This document shows positions 1 to 12,606 of a stretch of 64,000 nt of DNA, in pieces. Origin of the DNA: Eonycteris spelaea (lineage: Eukaryota; Chordata; Mammalia; Chiroptera; Pteropodidae); assembly GCA_003508835.1 (NCBI GenBank), contig PUFA01000077.1:4168001-4232000 (forward strand), written 5' to 3'. How positions within the stretch are numbered: position 1 is the stretch's first letter; each line of letters opens with the position of its first letter. Both the position numbers and the translations under genes were made by a program. The notes under the pieces are model-generated. The model ran no database searches. It saw nothing but the letters and a program-made list of their open reading frames with translations, and was not told where the DNA came from.

Positions 1-1891
1 CTTTTCTTTCTTTCTTCTATTAGTCATATATTGGCTTTCCTGGACAGAATGCCTACTTTTCCTTTCCATTTACATGTTATCTTTTTGTTCTAGTTTCTGA
101 GGGGATATTTGCATTTTATTTTATGTCTTTTTATGGAATTTTAAATTTAAGCTTGTGTAGGCTTAATTTTTAAAAGTCTTCTCTTACTCATTGACTTTTT
201 TTTTTTTTTAATCAGAGCATCCTATACTTGTTTCATGGGTATAGTATCTTATTTCTATGAGAATATTAATTATAGCCAACTTTCTTTCATTCCTTGTAAC
301 ATTTTTGTGTCTTCTGGGCTCCATTTTTTTATTTGATTGCTTTAGTCATTCTTTTTCATCCTAGACTTTTTTTAGTTGTGGAGTGCAGTAAATAATACCA
401 TTTTTTTCTCTCAAAGTTGGAACCGATTGAGAAATATACTTAAGACACACACAGATGGAGCTAAATTACAAGTAAAAGGTGTATTGAAGGAACTGACTTT
501 TTAGATTTGTGGCTAGGTGGGTGTTCCACTGCATACACCAAGAATTGAATTTATCCTCAGAATGATTGCCAGAGCTAGGCAATGCAGATCAACCCTGAGC
601 AGCCCCTACCACCTTGCAGAGAGCATGCATGCTGAGGACTTGCTAGCTCAAATGAAAGTTGGAGAGGAAGGGGCCTGATTAAAGCATGCCTAGTTTCTTC
701 TCCACACTAGCTCAGTGAGTGATGGGAGAAAGTAGGGAGCTGGAAGCATTACTGAATCAGTCCTTACACGTGTAAACATAGGACCGTGGAAACACAGAGT
801 CTCCTCTCCCCTCGACACCTTTCCTTAAGTGGCTGGTGACTTTTTCTGTCCTGTTTTAAACTGGATGTTCTCTATGCCTCACTCTAGTATCTGGCAAGCT
901 GTGTTGTAGAGTGGTGGAGTGACAACTTAACATTTTGGTTCTAAGTTCCTAGCCCTAACCTCTCTTCATTATCAGTATCAACCTCTTTTCTTTGGAGACA
1001 TTCAGTTTTTCAAAAGGAGAACCTTTTAACCTCTCAGTGGGGCATTTGGAGCTGCTAGCTTTCTGGCCACAGGGCTAGGAGTCTCGCCATTCTGTATGTA
1101 GATTCTTATTTAATCCCTTAGTTTTAACCCCAGCATCAATACCACGTTCTAATACACACATGATATTCCATAGTCTGAGAATCCTATTGTTCAATTTCTA
1201 CCAAAAGTGAGAACAATCACCTGGCTCTGCAGACTGGAGGATGGGGCGGGCGGGGACCTTTAGCTCTCACTGCTCCCTCCCTAAACATCCGTGTATCCAG
1301 CCCTCTTTCAGCCCAGGACCTCGCCACCAGCTTCCTGTTACCCACCCCAGGGTAGTGCCTCTGCAGGCCCCCACATTGACCCTCTGCTTTCTGAGCGGCT
1401 GACCCACTGTGTCATCATACATCTTCCAAAATGTTTTTTAAAACTGTCATTCTTTATCTTTTCTCCTTGTGTTGTCTTTTCTTATTCCTTTACTGTGATT
1501 TTAGGTTTTGGAAAGAGAAGAAATAGGTAGAAGTGTCCAAGCTACTACACATTTAACTGAAAGTCTTACAGGTTTTAATTTTCAAGAAAGCGCGCAGCAT
1601 GAGGCTCTGCAATACGCTTCTGAAAACTTTTTGTAAACTTGCCTTTACCCATTTATCACCTTCAGTGTTAACAAGTTACTCTTCCTTTTCTGTTTCTTTC
1701 ATATAACTGTAATTTCTGCCATTACTACAACATGCGATCAAAATGAAAGTAGGCCTACACAGGAGTGCTGATGCGCTTGATAAATTCACTTGTTTTACTT
1801 TTGAAACCATTTCCATTAAATAGTAGTAGATGTGCTTTAGGGAGGATAACAACAGCCATGTGGTTCATCCTGTTGATTTATTGTCTTACAG
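1..1891 (+). other. MTBP intron (3' part)
   Basis: This is intronic sequence upstream of the first visible MTBP exon. It is AT-rich, with T-runs and no recognisable exon, RNA gene or well-preserved repeat. The stretch at 1195-1400 is richer in GC but shows no coding match. Confidence 0.7.
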
Positions 1892-2053
1892 AAAGGAGAA
1901 ACTTGGCAAAGCAGTCTGAAGTAGTTTCTGTTGATGAACTCAAAAGTCTATTAATACTTACAAGGAAGCACTTTTTAGATCATTTCGATGCTCTTATTCC
2001 TAAAACAAGTCTAATAAAGACAGACAAAATTAATCCTTCCAATCTGTTAAATG
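1892..2053 (+). CDS. MTBP: MTBP internal exon (middle region)
   Basis: This 162-nt exon follows an AG at 1890-1891 and is followed by the strong donor GTAAGT. It starts with two bases of a split codon, encodes 53 full codons and ends with one base (phase 1). The peptide includes VSVDELKSLLILTRKHFLDH and then runs to the residues LLN, matching the middle region of vertebrate MTBP. The last G joins AC of the next exon to make Asp. There are no internal stops and nothing is odd. Confidence 0.95.
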
Positions 2054-2362
2054 GTAAGTTTTTATTACTTTAAATATTAGTTTTTTTGCATGTGTGGCAT
2101 TTGTAACATTATTATTAAAATGAATAAAATGTTGATCAAATAAAAGTGTACATTATAAATTTAAATAATATAGATATGTTTGCACATACAAGTACAGCAG
2201 ATCCTCAAGTAATGTCATTTCATTCAATGTTGTGTGTTATAATGTTGATGAGATGCCGAAGGAACTTAACTTTTGTTTATATCAATTGGCTTATGGTGAA
2301 ATTGGTTTTGTCATGTTTATCTTAAAGTTGTAGAACATACTGATATTGTTAAATGAGGACTT

Positions 2363-2416
2363 TGTGTGTGTGTGTGTGTGTGTCTGTGTGTGTGTCTGTG
2401 TGTATATGTATATGTG
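2363..2416. repeat. (TG)n microsatellite
   Basis: TG dinucleotides run with two TC interruptions and grade into TATATG. The tract is intronic in MTBP. Confidence 0.9.
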
Positions 2417-3045
2417 CTGGGATATATTTCTCATTATTTAAACATTAAACATTTTCTGATTACTTCTTTCAGAAAGCATTGTTTTTCAGCAGAGGGAGAA
2501 ACTTTTAAGGTTATCCCTCTTACTACTCTTAACTGAGCTGCTAGAATGGGTGGATTTCTAGTAAGCTATGTTTTCATAAGGTGAGAAAAGTGGAACTTAT
2601 ACAGTGAATTTAATATAGTTAAAACAATATACAGTAAGATGCTGCACATTCACCATTCATTATAGCAAGAACAGTCACCAAACTTTACTGAGGGAGCAGG
2701 AAATCGTTTCTATGTTAACTTGACATTTCTTTCTATTTTCCTGGCTTCTCTTGTTATAATGATTTGGAATAGAGTGAAGCTTTTCAAAGTCTAACAAGAA
2801 AGCATTTGAAATTTTGCTGTCATTTTAAATGTACAGGATAATTTTTTTTAATTTTGTACAATCATTTTTATTCCATAGATTAATAAGAAAATGCCCAAAG
2901 AATCAATTAACAATAATGTTCGTTGAGTACCTTTTGTCTCTTTGACACCATGAAGGTACAAAAGGAATAAAAAATGTGAGTCCTTAGCTTTCAACAGACT
3001 TATGATCTGTTTGGAAAGTGAACTATAAATACAGCATCTAATGCC

Positions 3046-3250
3046 ATGTTCAAGAGCCCAGGCTCTGGAGCTAGACTGCCAGGGTTCAAATCTCAGTTTT
3101 GTCACTTGTTTAATGAATGTTTTTGGTCAAGTTATTTAACCTCTCCATGCCTCTCTTTCCTCGTGTTTAAAATACGGATAATACCACCCACTTACTAGGG
3201 TTTTGTGAAGATTAAATGAATTCATAATATAAAAAACACTTAGAACATAA
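3046..3250 (+). repeat. MIR SINE
   Basis: The tRNA-like segment GGTTCAAATC is followed by the MIR core signature, a run like 'gtcaagttatttaacctctc', then a 'ggataatacc' segment and 'gattaaatga'. This is the order of a plus-strand MIR. Confidence 0.85.
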
Positions 3251-3429
3251 TAAATGCCAAAAACATTGTTAGCTGTTATTTGTATTATCATTACCATCAT
3301 TGGTATTATCAGTACCAAAGTTAAATAGTAATGCAGAGTAATCTGAAAGATGTTGGAGATACGGTTCCTTGTTGGAGTACAGTTACCTGTTGCAGTATGG
3401 TTCCTTGTAAATGGTGGATAGCATCTTGG

Positions 3430-3630
3430 TTGCAGCATAGGCCCTGGAGGAAGACTGAGAAGTTTGGGCCCCGGCGCTGCAGTTTGCTTGCTGTGTGACC
3501 TAAACAAGTTTTCTAAATTCTCTGAGCCTCAGTTTTTTATCTTTAAATTAGGGATGACATAGTTTGTTATGAGGATTAAATAATTTATTTGTAAATTGCT
3601 TAGAAAGTCATCTGACGTAAAGTAAGTGCT
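3430..3630 (+). repeat. MIR SINE (second copy)
   Basis: The MIR core is recognisable from 'gctgtgtgacctaaacaagt' through 'ctgagcctcagttttttatc' to 'gaggattaaataat'. Its 5' flank (3355-3430) contains an imperfect local repetition of GGTTCCTTG (about 3363 and 3400). Confidence 0.8.
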
Positions 3631-3898
3631 GCATATTTGTTGATTAAATAAATATGGATTTGAAGGAAAGGAATCTAGGATAGAGTGGTCACAGAACTCT
3701 TAAGTGCTGCGGGACTTGATATAGGTCTTGAATGATGAACTTTTATTATGAGGAGACAGTAAAATAAATAAATCTTCGTGTTGATTTTTTTCATTTCCAA
3801 AGAACTTTTCTATGGCAATTTGCACAGGTCAGGCCATAAGAGATAATCTTAATAAATGCCTGAGGTGAGTATTTTACAGTGAATCCAACATGCCTTTA

Positions 3899-3949
3899 CA
3901 CACACACTGGTGCACACACACACACACACGCACATGCAGATGTATGCAT
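3899..3949. repeat. (CA)n microsatellite
   Basis: An interrupted CA dinucleotide tract lies about 85 bp before the MTBP exon at 4033. Confidence 0.85.
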
Positions 3950-4032
3950 TTATCTACATGTATACATTCTTATATAGTAAAATTCAATATGTAAATACTT
4001 TTCAGTGCTGATGTGTATTTTCTTCTCTTTAG

Positions 4033-4150
4033 ACACCAATCCAGTGGAACATATTTCTTCAAGTCTAATGGAAACCAGTCCTCTGGAATGGCCAGAAAGG
4101 CTTGTCCTTCAAAATTTGGAAATGTTTGAAAAAGCTAAACAAAAAATGAG
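4033..4150 (+). CDS. MTBP: MTBP internal exon
   Basis: This 118-nt exon lies between CTTTAG and the donor GTAATA. It has a two-base start, 38 codons and a two-base end. The peptide contains [20 protein letters not shown] and ends KAKQKM. It matches the vertebrate MTBP segment rich in Leu/Glu that follows the previous exon. The terminal AG pairs with A of the next exon to give Arg. The reading frame is intact. Confidence 0.95.
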
Positions 4151-4258
4151 GTAATATTTAATTTTAAATGAACTTGTTTTTCTTACTTCTTACATTGTAT
4201 TTATGAGATTAGATTTTTAGAGTTTTATTATAAAATAAATATATGCTTCACTTCTATA

Positions 4259-4330
4259 AGTTGATAGGTAGATGGATAGATGATAGGTAGATTGATAGAC
4301 ATGGACATGATGGACAGACAGACAAATAGG
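4259..4330. repeat. GATA/GACA-type microsatellite
   Basis: A degenerate tetranucleotide tract changes from GATA/GGTA units to GACA units. Confidence 0.85.
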
Positions 4331-4819
4331 GCATTACAGAGTAGTATGTTGAGAAAATGCTTTTCTTTTCCTACCTTCTACTTGTTCTTCCTGGGGGTAC
4401 ATCATCTCAGTTAACATATTAGTAAGGGGCCTTTCAGATCATCTCTTATAGATTTGCATAAGTATACGACTATATAAGAAAAATTTAAATAATACAGGAG
4501 CATATAAACTGAAGTAAAAGTGCTCTTTTCCTTTCAGCCACTTTAAACTATTCCTGCCTTACATTCTTATGTTTATATAGTACCTTTTTAACCAGCTCTA
4601 AGAGGCAGAATTTTTTTGTTTAGTTTGTTTTGTTTTTGGTTTTTTGGCTCATTGAATTGTAGACAGTATAATTGTTGAATGATGGCGTAATGGCTTAAAG
4701 GAAGAATTTAGCTCTCTTACATTGAGTTCCTCCAAAGTATTGCAAATCATGTATTGATTTTTAGCCCCTCTGTTGATAACAATTATGACTTGCTATAACA
4801 TTTTGTTCATATATATCAA

Positions 4820-5680
4820 CAGATATTTACTGAGTACCAACTATGCGTCAGGCTCTCCTCTTAGAGCTTACCTTTCAATGGTGAGACAGTTAAAAGAAAA
4901 CAAGTAACAAGACAAATAAACATGATAATTATAAATATCTATGTGTAATGAATGAAACAAGGGACTGAGGAAGAATAATTTTACTTGTTGAGGAGAGGGA
5001 AGTGTGGTAGTTTAGATGAGGTTGGATGGTCAGGGACAGATCTCTCAGGAGGTTACATGTGAGCTGAGACCTAGTAGATGAATGAATGAAGCACATTCAG
5101 ACACATGTGGCCTTATAGGTCATCACAACAAAGATTATGAATTTTATTGTTAGTGCATCGGTAAGCTCTTGAAGGATTTTATACTAAAGAGTGATGGGAT
5201 CTGGTTTTGCAAAATTACTTTTGCTCTTTTGTGGCAAACAGATTGCAGGAGAAAGATAGGAGTAGAGAGATCAGTTAGGTGACATTTCTGTAAACTTAGT
5301 GAGAGGGAACTTTGATTTCAAACTAGAGTAATAGTGGAAAACAAATTTGGAATATATTTTGGTGGTAAGCCAAAAAAAAACTTTCTGTGATGGATTGGAT
5401 GTGGAGAGGGAAAGAGCGGCATCCAAGACAATTTATGTTTCTGGCTTGAACAATGGGGTGAGTGGTATCCTCACAAGATGATTGCTGGCAAGTTGGGGTA
5501 AGGACAGCTTTGATCTATAGATTGAGCAAGTGGACATATCAAGTGGACTGAGGAGAAATCCGGAAATTCAATACAGTTAGCATCAAAAGGAGTTTATAAA
5601 TACACACGAGTGAGCAAGATCACTTGGCGATACCAGAAAGAGGGCTTGAAACTGTTCCCTGAGGATCGCTCATGCTTATA
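4820..5680 (+). repeat. Old mammalian interspersed repeat, family not named
   Basis: The segment reads like a well-known paralogous sequence of mammalian genomes. It runs in order through 'tgagacctagtagatgaatg', 'ggccttataggtcatc', 'gtgatgggatctg', 'gagatcagttaggt', 'tgatggattggatgtgga' and 'gagtgagcaagatcac'. I recognise the pattern but cannot assign a family name with certainty. The open frame at 5672-5896 overlaps its end and shows no protein match. Confidence 0.5.
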
Positions 5681-7110
5681 GATCAGGAAGAGGAATTCAA
5701 TCTAGAAAGAAGACTGAGAGAAGGACAAGTTACCCACAAAAAAATTTCAATTCCTCGTTTACCGATTTCAGAAGATACCTTTTCACTTGCCATTGTGAAA
5801 GATGAAGAAATTAACACTCCTTTCTCTTTACCTTTAATCCTTCTTCTGCCTCTGAACCTCATGTTATTTGCAATAGACAGTTATTTTTCTTCATGAAGCT
5901 ATTTTGTTTGCACCTCTCTGACTTCCAACCCTAATTTGGATTGACCCTTTCTACCTGCACAATTGTTATCCTGGTATTCCTTTTGATCACATTTCTAGAT
6001 TAGGTGTATATTTTCTTGGATCTCATATCTTTTATTTCTCAATTATAGTTAACATACAATATATTAGTCTCAGCTGTACAACATAGTGATTAGACATTTA
6101 TATAGCTTATGAAGTGATCACCCTGATAAAGCTAGTGCCCATCTGACACCATACATAGTTCTTACAATATTATTGACTGTATTCCCTATGCTATACTTTA
6201 TATCCCCATGACTATTTTGTAACTACCAGTTGGTACTTTTTAATCCCTTCCCCTTTTTCTTAATCCCATTCCCCTAACTCTCTCCCATCTGGTAACCATC
6301 AACATGTTTTCTGTACCTATGAGTTTCTATGTTCATTTATTTTATTTTTTTATATATTTCTCATATTATTACAGTTATATGGTATTTGTCTTTCTCTGAC
6401 TTATTCCACTTAGCATCATATCCTCTAGATTCATCCATGTTGTTGCAGATGACAAGATTTCATTCTTTTTTATGGCCGAGTAATATTCCATTGTTCCAAT
6501 TCTTTTTTATTCATTCAGCTATCGATGAACACTTACGTTGCTTCCATATCTTAACTATTGTTGTAGAAAACATTTTGATACACATATCTTTTCAAATTAG
6601 TGTTTTAGGTTTCCTTGGATAAATACCCAAAACTAGAATTATTGGGTCTTTCTTTGTCTCTTGGTGTAGCTTTTGTTTTAAGGTCTATTTGGTCTGGTAT
6701 AAGTATTGCTATCCCAGCTTTTTTTGTTTGTTTCAATTTTCATGAAATACCTTTTTCCATACCTTTACTTTCAGTCTGTTTGTCTTTCAATCTGAAGTGA
6801 GTCTCTTGTAGGCAGTATATGTAAGGGTTTCGTTTTATCTAGTCTGCTACCCTATGTCTTTTGATCAGAGCATTGAATCCATTTACATTGTAATTGTTGA
6901 TAGATATGTAGTTATTGCCATTTTCATATTTTTTAATTTATTTTTTCTTTTTCCTACAGAAATCGCTTTAGCATTTCTTGTAATACTGGTTTGGTGGTGA
7001 TGAACTCCTTTTAGCTTTTTTTTTCTCTAGGAAGCTCTTTATCTTTCCTTTGATTCTAATTGATAGCTTTGCTAGGTGGAGTAATCTTAGTTGTAGAACC
7101 TTGCTTTTCA

Positions 7111-7347
7111 TCACCTTGAATATTTTGTGCCAGTCTCTCGGACCTGCAAAGTTTCTGTTGAGAAATCATTTGACAGTCTTGTGAGAGCTGCTTTGTAGGT
7201 AACTAACTGCTTTCTTCTTGCTGCTTTTAAGATTCTTTCTTTGTCTTTAACCTTTGGCATTTTAATTACGATGTATCTTGGTGTGAGCCTCTTTGAGTTC
7301 ATCTTGTGACGCTGCACTTCCTTGGCTTGTATGTGTATTCCCTTCAC
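7111..7347 (-). pseudogene. L1 ORF1 protein, C-terminal fragment
   Basis: A 78-codon open stretch on the minus strand is clearly related to the C-terminal half of the L1 ORF1 RNA-binding protein. The PR(Y/H)I core, KVKDKERILKAARRK and a following RLS-DFS-ETLQ stretch are visible. No complete ORF1 start or coiled coil is recognisable upstream, so it is a fossil fragment. Confidence 0.8.
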
Positions 7348-7576
7348 CAGGTTAGGGAATTATCCCTATGATGGGAATGTTGGTATGCTTAATGTTGTTC
7401 CAGAGTCCCTTAAATTATCCTCATTTTTAAAAAATTTTTTCTCATTGCTGTTTTGACTGGGTGCTTTCTGTTCCTTTTTCTTCCAAATTGCTGATTCAGT
7501 CCTCTGCTTCATGTAATCTACTATTGATTCCCTCTACTGTAGTCTTCGTTTCAGTTATTATAGTCTTCATTTCTAT

Positions 7577-7601
7577 TTTGTTGTTGTTGTTGTTGTTGTT
7601 T
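7577..7601. repeat. (TTG)n microsatellite
   Basis: Eight TTG units lie inside the minus-strand L1. Confidence 0.85.
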
Positions 7602-9239
7602 ATTCCCATTTTGATGTTTCCTTTTGTCTTTGTTAAAGTTCTCACTGAGATCATTGAGCATCCTTATAACCAGCGTTTTGAACTCTATCTGGTAGATTGC
7701 TCGTCTCCATTTTGTTTATTGCTTTTTCTGGAGTTGTGTTCTGTTCTTTCATCTGGGACATGTTTCTTTGTATTTTCATTTTCACTACCTCCCTGTGTTT
7801 ATTTCTATGTATTAGATAGAACTTCTATGTCTATGGTCTTGGTAGAGTGTCCTTATGTAGTAAGTATCCTGTGTGGTCCAGTGGCACATTCTCCCTGTCC
7901 CCCTGAGCTGGGTGCTCCAGGTATGTTCCTTGTGTGGATAGTGTTTGCCTTCCTGTTGAGTGTTGATTGCTTTGGCATGTCAGTTGGAGGGATTGACCCT
8001 CAGGCTGATGTTTTTGTGAGGACTGGCCATGACTACAGTGGAGCTCTTGTGTAGGGGCTGACCCTACAGAACAGAATTCTCTTTTGTGGTGCTCTGGTGC
8101 CTGCCGAATCTGCTCTTCAGAAGTGTTGTTTGTGGACGTGGTTGGGTTTTGTTGTGGTGTGGTCTGAAACTGGCCTCCGGGTGCATTGGTTCTGGGGCCT
8201 CTGGTGCAGTCCGGAATCAGCCACTGCTTATGCCCCTGCCTGGGGCCACTTGGTATGAGCTACAAAGTCATTTGCAGATGGTTGCTGCTTGTGCTAGGCA
8301 TAGAGGTGCCTGAGAGAGGCTAAGCCGTGAACTGAGGCTTGCTGCCCCTAGTGCTGGGCTTGGGCCTGCTCAGTAAGAGGTACGGGGCACGCCGAGACCA
8401 GATGCTGCTTGTTTAGGGTGTGTGAACCTTTGAAAGATTTTAGGAAAGTCCACATGCAGTGTGAGTGAAGATTTGCTGTTTGTATGGAAAAGCCACTCAC
8501 TGGAAGCAGCTTGCGTGGGCCCGCAGTTTGGGAGGGTGAGGTCTCAGGGAATCACCAGATAGAGTGAGCGCTGTTAGCCAGGTTGATGGAGACTCAGATA
8601 TGGTGCCTGCCTGGGTTGGGAGAGTGCTCAACAAAGGAGCAATGGCATCTGCCAGCATTTCTGTCTGGGAGAAAGTTGCCCCTCCAGCCCTCATGCTGAA
8701 GCTAGACAACTCATTTCCTCCCCATATGTCCCTGGTGCCTTTTGAGCTGCTGCCCCAGTGCTGGGGCTCAGAGCGAGTGAGTCTGTCAGCAAGTAAGTTT
8801 GTGTGTGGGCCCTTTAAGAGAAGCACCTGGGTCTCCAGCAGCCCTCCATCTCACTCAGCCACAATCTGCTAGTTTTCACAGCCAGAAGTTGTGAGAACTT
8901 CTTTTTCTAGTGCTGGATCCCCGGGATGAGGAGCCTGGTGTGGGGCTTGGACCCCTTGTTCTTCCAGGAGGCTTCCTCAGCCAAGATATCCATCCCAGTT
9001 TTTAACCACCACCCGCTGGTGTGGGAGCAGCCAGTTCCTCATCTTTACCCTTCCTGCCAGTCTCAAGGTGGCTTCTTTTTCATATCCTTACTTATAGGAC
9101 TTCTGTTCAGCTAGACTCTGGGTGATTCTCAATGATCGTTGTTCTGTACAGTTTAGTTGCAATTTTGATTTGGTCATGGAGGGGAAGCAAGCACAGTGTT
9201 TACCTATTTCGCCATCTTGACTAGAATCTGGATCTCAAA

Positions 9240-10500
9240 TCTTAATGAGAATTCTGATGCCAGATCAATTTTAGTTACTTAATAGGCATTTTATTCTGTC
9301 TCTGGAACTTAAAGCATTTTCTCTTTTGCTTAATGTTCTGAAATTACATGAGTCTTAAAACTTTTATCTTCTTTTTTTGGTTCTGAGAAATATTATTTCT
9401 TTAAGAACATTCTCCCTTCTATTTTCTTTTTTACTTTTCTTATCTTCCTAAAATATATATTTTAACTAATATTAAACATTCTGGATTGATTTTTCATCCT
9501 AATTTTGTTTTTTTCTCAATAATTCATTTGTTCGTCTTTTTTCTGCCTTATGTTCTAGGATAATTCCTTTACCGTTGCTTTAATCTCTCTGTTACATTTT
9601 TGGTAGTCATATTTTAAGTTCCTAATAATTCTTGTTTGTTTCCTACCCTATGGTTAGCAATCTGTTTTTCTTTTATTAATGCTGAGAACTGAGAAAATAA
9701 AATAAGGCTATTCATGAGAATTTTCTTTCAACTTGTTTCATCTGTTCATTGGATGATCTCATTATTCTTTGGATCTGATCTCTTTGTTCCTTTGGTGTTT
9801 TTCTATTATGTGTAGTTTTTCTCTAGTCTTTGGTGGTTTTTGTTTGTTCATAGCTGATTGTTCATAGCTAAGAATTTAGTATTAGGCTGCTTTATATAGG
9901 TAGTCGAGATGCGCTTTATATGTATATAGTCTTGTTCCTGATCAGCTATCATCTGAATTATTGTTAGAGGGAGGGGAGGATGCAGGATAGAGCATCCCTT
10001 ACTTTAGGACACCTGCTAGGACACCTGGGGCAGGCAGCCTTTGTCCTTTACCCAACACTGGAATAAGGGGGCTTTATCCTGGGGGCCTCACCACTGACAC
10101 TGGAATGGGCACATAGTTCTGGATCTGCAGAGAACAATTTCTAGTGCTGGGCACTAGTGGGGGCAAGATGTGGTGTGGGAGAGTGGTACTTAACTGTTCT
10201 AGCAGTTTCTTAAAATATGTACCTGATTTCTGACCATTGCCACTCTATGAAACCAGGTTTCATAGAATCTTGCTGTGGCTTCGTGGGAGGGGGAGAAACC
10301 TATTTTGTAGGTTTCTCTCTAGTTCTTGAAGCTCTTATTCTAGTTTATAAATTTTTGAAATTCATTGAACTCTTCGGTCTACCATTTTTCCTTCTTTTTC
10401 TCAGCCCTGTTATGAATGTAGCATCTGATACTTCAACATTGTGATTTCAGTTTGTTCAGTGGAGAGGTAATGTCTGGCTTTAACCCACCATCTTGAACTG
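9240..10500 (-). mobile_element. Probable second L1 5' region, minus strand
   Basis: The right end (about 10480-10500) reads on the minus strand as a leader-like 'ccagttcaagatggtgg', the usual start of L1 elements. The interior (about 9950-10200) is a GC-richer stretch similar in character to L1 5' UTRs. No ORF1 or ORF2 match was found. It may be part of an older element that the L1 at 6020-9230 entered. Confidence 0.35.
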
Positions 10501-10929
10501 GAAGCTTATTTGTCATTCAAGGTCTAGATCAAATATCACCTTTCTTTTAAGCCTTTGTAAATGCCGCAACTGAGTGTTTTCTTTTTTTTTTTAAGCATCT
10601 GAGGACTGTGTTATTCTTTCCTGAAACTTGTTTTATTGTACATTTCTATTTCATTCTTCATTGGGATATTTATTTCCTCTTACTCTCCTCACTTTCTTTC
10701 TTCTACTTTAAGTCAACCTATACATTAAACTACAAGCAGTGATTTATGAGGTTATAAATTATCACCAGCGAACTCTTTAGCACCTCACAATGATATTTAC
10801 AAAGTAAATATTCAATAAATACTTGTGGACATTTCAAAATATGGGGCAATACCATCGAATTTTTGGTTATGGATAAAAGTTATGTTGCATATTTTTAGAA
10901 TTAATTTTGTGTTAAAACTGGTTTCACTG

Positions 10930-11110
10930 GAGAATAAAGGACCATTACATGGTAAAATTCAGAAGTCATAAGAATTGGGTTTTAGACAAACTCAGTCACC
11001 TGTTGTGTGACTTTGATGCCTCATCCTTAAGATGTTCTACTTCAAAATTGTGAAAATTTAATGAGATAAAATATGAAGAACTACTTTGTAAGCTTGAAAA
11101 TGCTGAACAA
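10930..11110 (+). repeat. MIR SINE
   Basis: The MIR order is seen, with 'cacctgttgtgtgactttg', a 'cctcatcctt' block and 'tttaatgagataaaat'. Confidence 0.65.
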
Positions 11111-11809
11111 AATAAAGTATTGTCAGTGTCTTTTTTTTTTTTTAACCTAAGACATATTTTGGTAGTGTAATTTATCACAAACAGGGTTTTAAATTGCTTT
11201 GATATTCTTGTGTCCGAGATTCTATATAAATGCAAATTATACATTTCCCCATTACACCTAGCTTGTAAAATGATTGAGAGTAATTTTCATTAAGAAACCT
11301 CTGTGAGTTACTATTAGAGAATAGCTATATAGAAATTAAATTAAATTCATAATGTTGTTCTTGCCCTCCTGGAGTATAAAGTTCATAGACCATATTTGAG
11401 TGTTTTCTTGTTTGGCTATTTTTATTAGATTTGTATTTTCATTTTTTTAAAATAAAGGAAATGAGAAGGGGAAAGAGGCACCGTCGCTATATTATTAGTC
11501 CCTAATGTGTAGAAATGTAAGTCCTAACCCATAATGTTAACATTTAAATCATATAGTCACCAGTAAAAATGCTAGATTTGAGTAATAAAATAATCAGGAA
11601 ATAGTTGAATTAACATAAAGTCAGGAAATTAATTTTCTGCGCCAGTATTGAAAGATTTTATTTACACTTTGCTGGCGGCACAGTCATAGCACGATCTGTG
11701 ACTCAGTGCTTGATAAAACCTTTAGCATTCTCTGAAACTAAGATATATATATTTTTCCAGTTTTTAAAACTTCCTAAGAGCTTTTTGGGTTTATAGAGTA
11801 ATACAGTAG

Positions 11810-11960
11810 AAACAGTACTTCATTCAGAGTCAGTCTACTTCTGACTCTGTCATTAAAAATAGCTGTGTCACCCTGAGTCTGTGATGCAAACTATTGTGTG
11901 TTAGTATCTTTATCTGACAAATAGGACTAATGAATTTTTTTTAGGCTTGGTATGCTGATT
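11810..11960 (+). repeat. MIR SINE fragment
   Basis: The visible blocks are 'cttctgactctgtcatta', 'gctgtgtcaccctgagtc' and 'ttatctgacaaataggac', in MIR order. Confidence 0.6.
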
Positions 11961-12606
11961 TCCACTTTATGAAGTACTTATTTTCATGTGTTAACTTGAT
12001 TCTGAAGTAAGACCCATGCTGTCTTTTTCAAGGAAGTCTCTGAGGATTAAGAATGTAGTATATGTGAAGTAATTTGAAAAGTATAAAGTCTTACATATAT
12101 TTCAGGTATAATAATGATTCAGTACTTATTCCTAGTGTCATAATCATGGCTAGACTCTCTTTGGAGAGATTTTTGATTACCACCTTATTTCATAGTTGTG
12201 CTTCAAGTAATCTTTCAAGTTCACAGAAAATTGGAACATTCAGTCTCTGCCTTTAAAATTTACAATATTGTGGGATTTCAGAACATACAAGAGTCTCGAT
12301 TTAAAATTATAGACTTGATAACTTCAAGTTCTAAATAATTAATCATGCCACCATTTATAGAGAATATAATTATTTCAGTAGAAGCATTGTTGATATGGTA
12401 ATAGTAAGTTTCACCGTGACCCTCAGGTTTTTAAAATTTTCTTTGATATTAAATAATTTGCAAAGATTTTACTTTATTTTCTTCTTAAATGTGTAATTCT
12501 TCAATTTTATTTGTTTATTTTTCTGGTGTCTACTTATGTCATTTTTTCCTGACTACAGTGGATTCTAACCCACTTTTAATGAATCTACGTAACATTATTT
12601 TCCCAG

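Larger units (their letters stand above)
2054..4032 (+). other. MTBP intron with MIRs and TG/CA microsatellites
   Basis: The intron is bounded by GTAAGT and CTTTAG. It holds a (TG)n tract at 2363-2416, two plus-strand MIR SINEs (about 3046-3250 and 3430-3630) and a (CA)n tract at 3899-3949. No other feature is seen. Confidence 0.75.
6020..9230 (-). mobile_element. L1 LINE, minus strand, internally deleted
   Basis: Read on the minus strand, the element starts near 9225 with the usual L1 leader (sense 'caagatggcgaaataggtaa'). It continues through a GC-richer 5' UTR (about 9225-8000) and reaches the C-terminal part of ORF1 at 7347-7111, with residues PRYIVIKMPKVKDKERILKA and later TRLSNDFSTETLQ. 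It then enters the start of the ORF2 endonuclease (about 6910-6640: the 'NGLNALIKRH..CLQETH' region, with stops). After that it jumps to the ORF2 end and 3' UTR (6600-6020). About 3 kb of ORF2, including the reverse transcriptase core, is missing. It is inactive. The open frame at 7461-8054 is antisense to it and is not a gene. Confidence 0.8.
4151..12606 (+). other. Large MTBP intron filled with LINE sequence
   Basis: This 8.5-kb intron contains a GATA/GACA microsatellite (4259-4330), an old interspersed repeat (about 4820-5680), an internally deleted L1 on the minus strand (6020-9230), probably a second L1 5' region (9240-10500), and MIRs (about 10930-11110 and 11810-11960). From 11110 to 11810 and 11960 to 12606 only AT-rich intron is seen. 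Confidence 0.75.

Noticed and set aside
1504..1626. Possible upstream MTBP exon after 'gtgattttag' with an open frame starting V-L-E-R-E-E
   Set aside because: The peptide does not match the MTBP segment expected before 1892, and the only donor-like GT (GTTTTAAT) is weak. It is treated as intron.
7461..8054. Longest open frame in the window (197 codons, plus strand)
   Set aside because: It lies antisense to the 5' UTR/ORF1 region of a minus-strand L1 and has no recognisable domain. Length alone is not evidence.
12559..12606. Alternative 5' extension of the MTBP exon using the AG at 12557-12558
   Set aside because: It is 48 nt and keeps phase, but brings an in-frame TAA after three codons. 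The downstream acceptor TTTTCCCAG gives the conserved protein.
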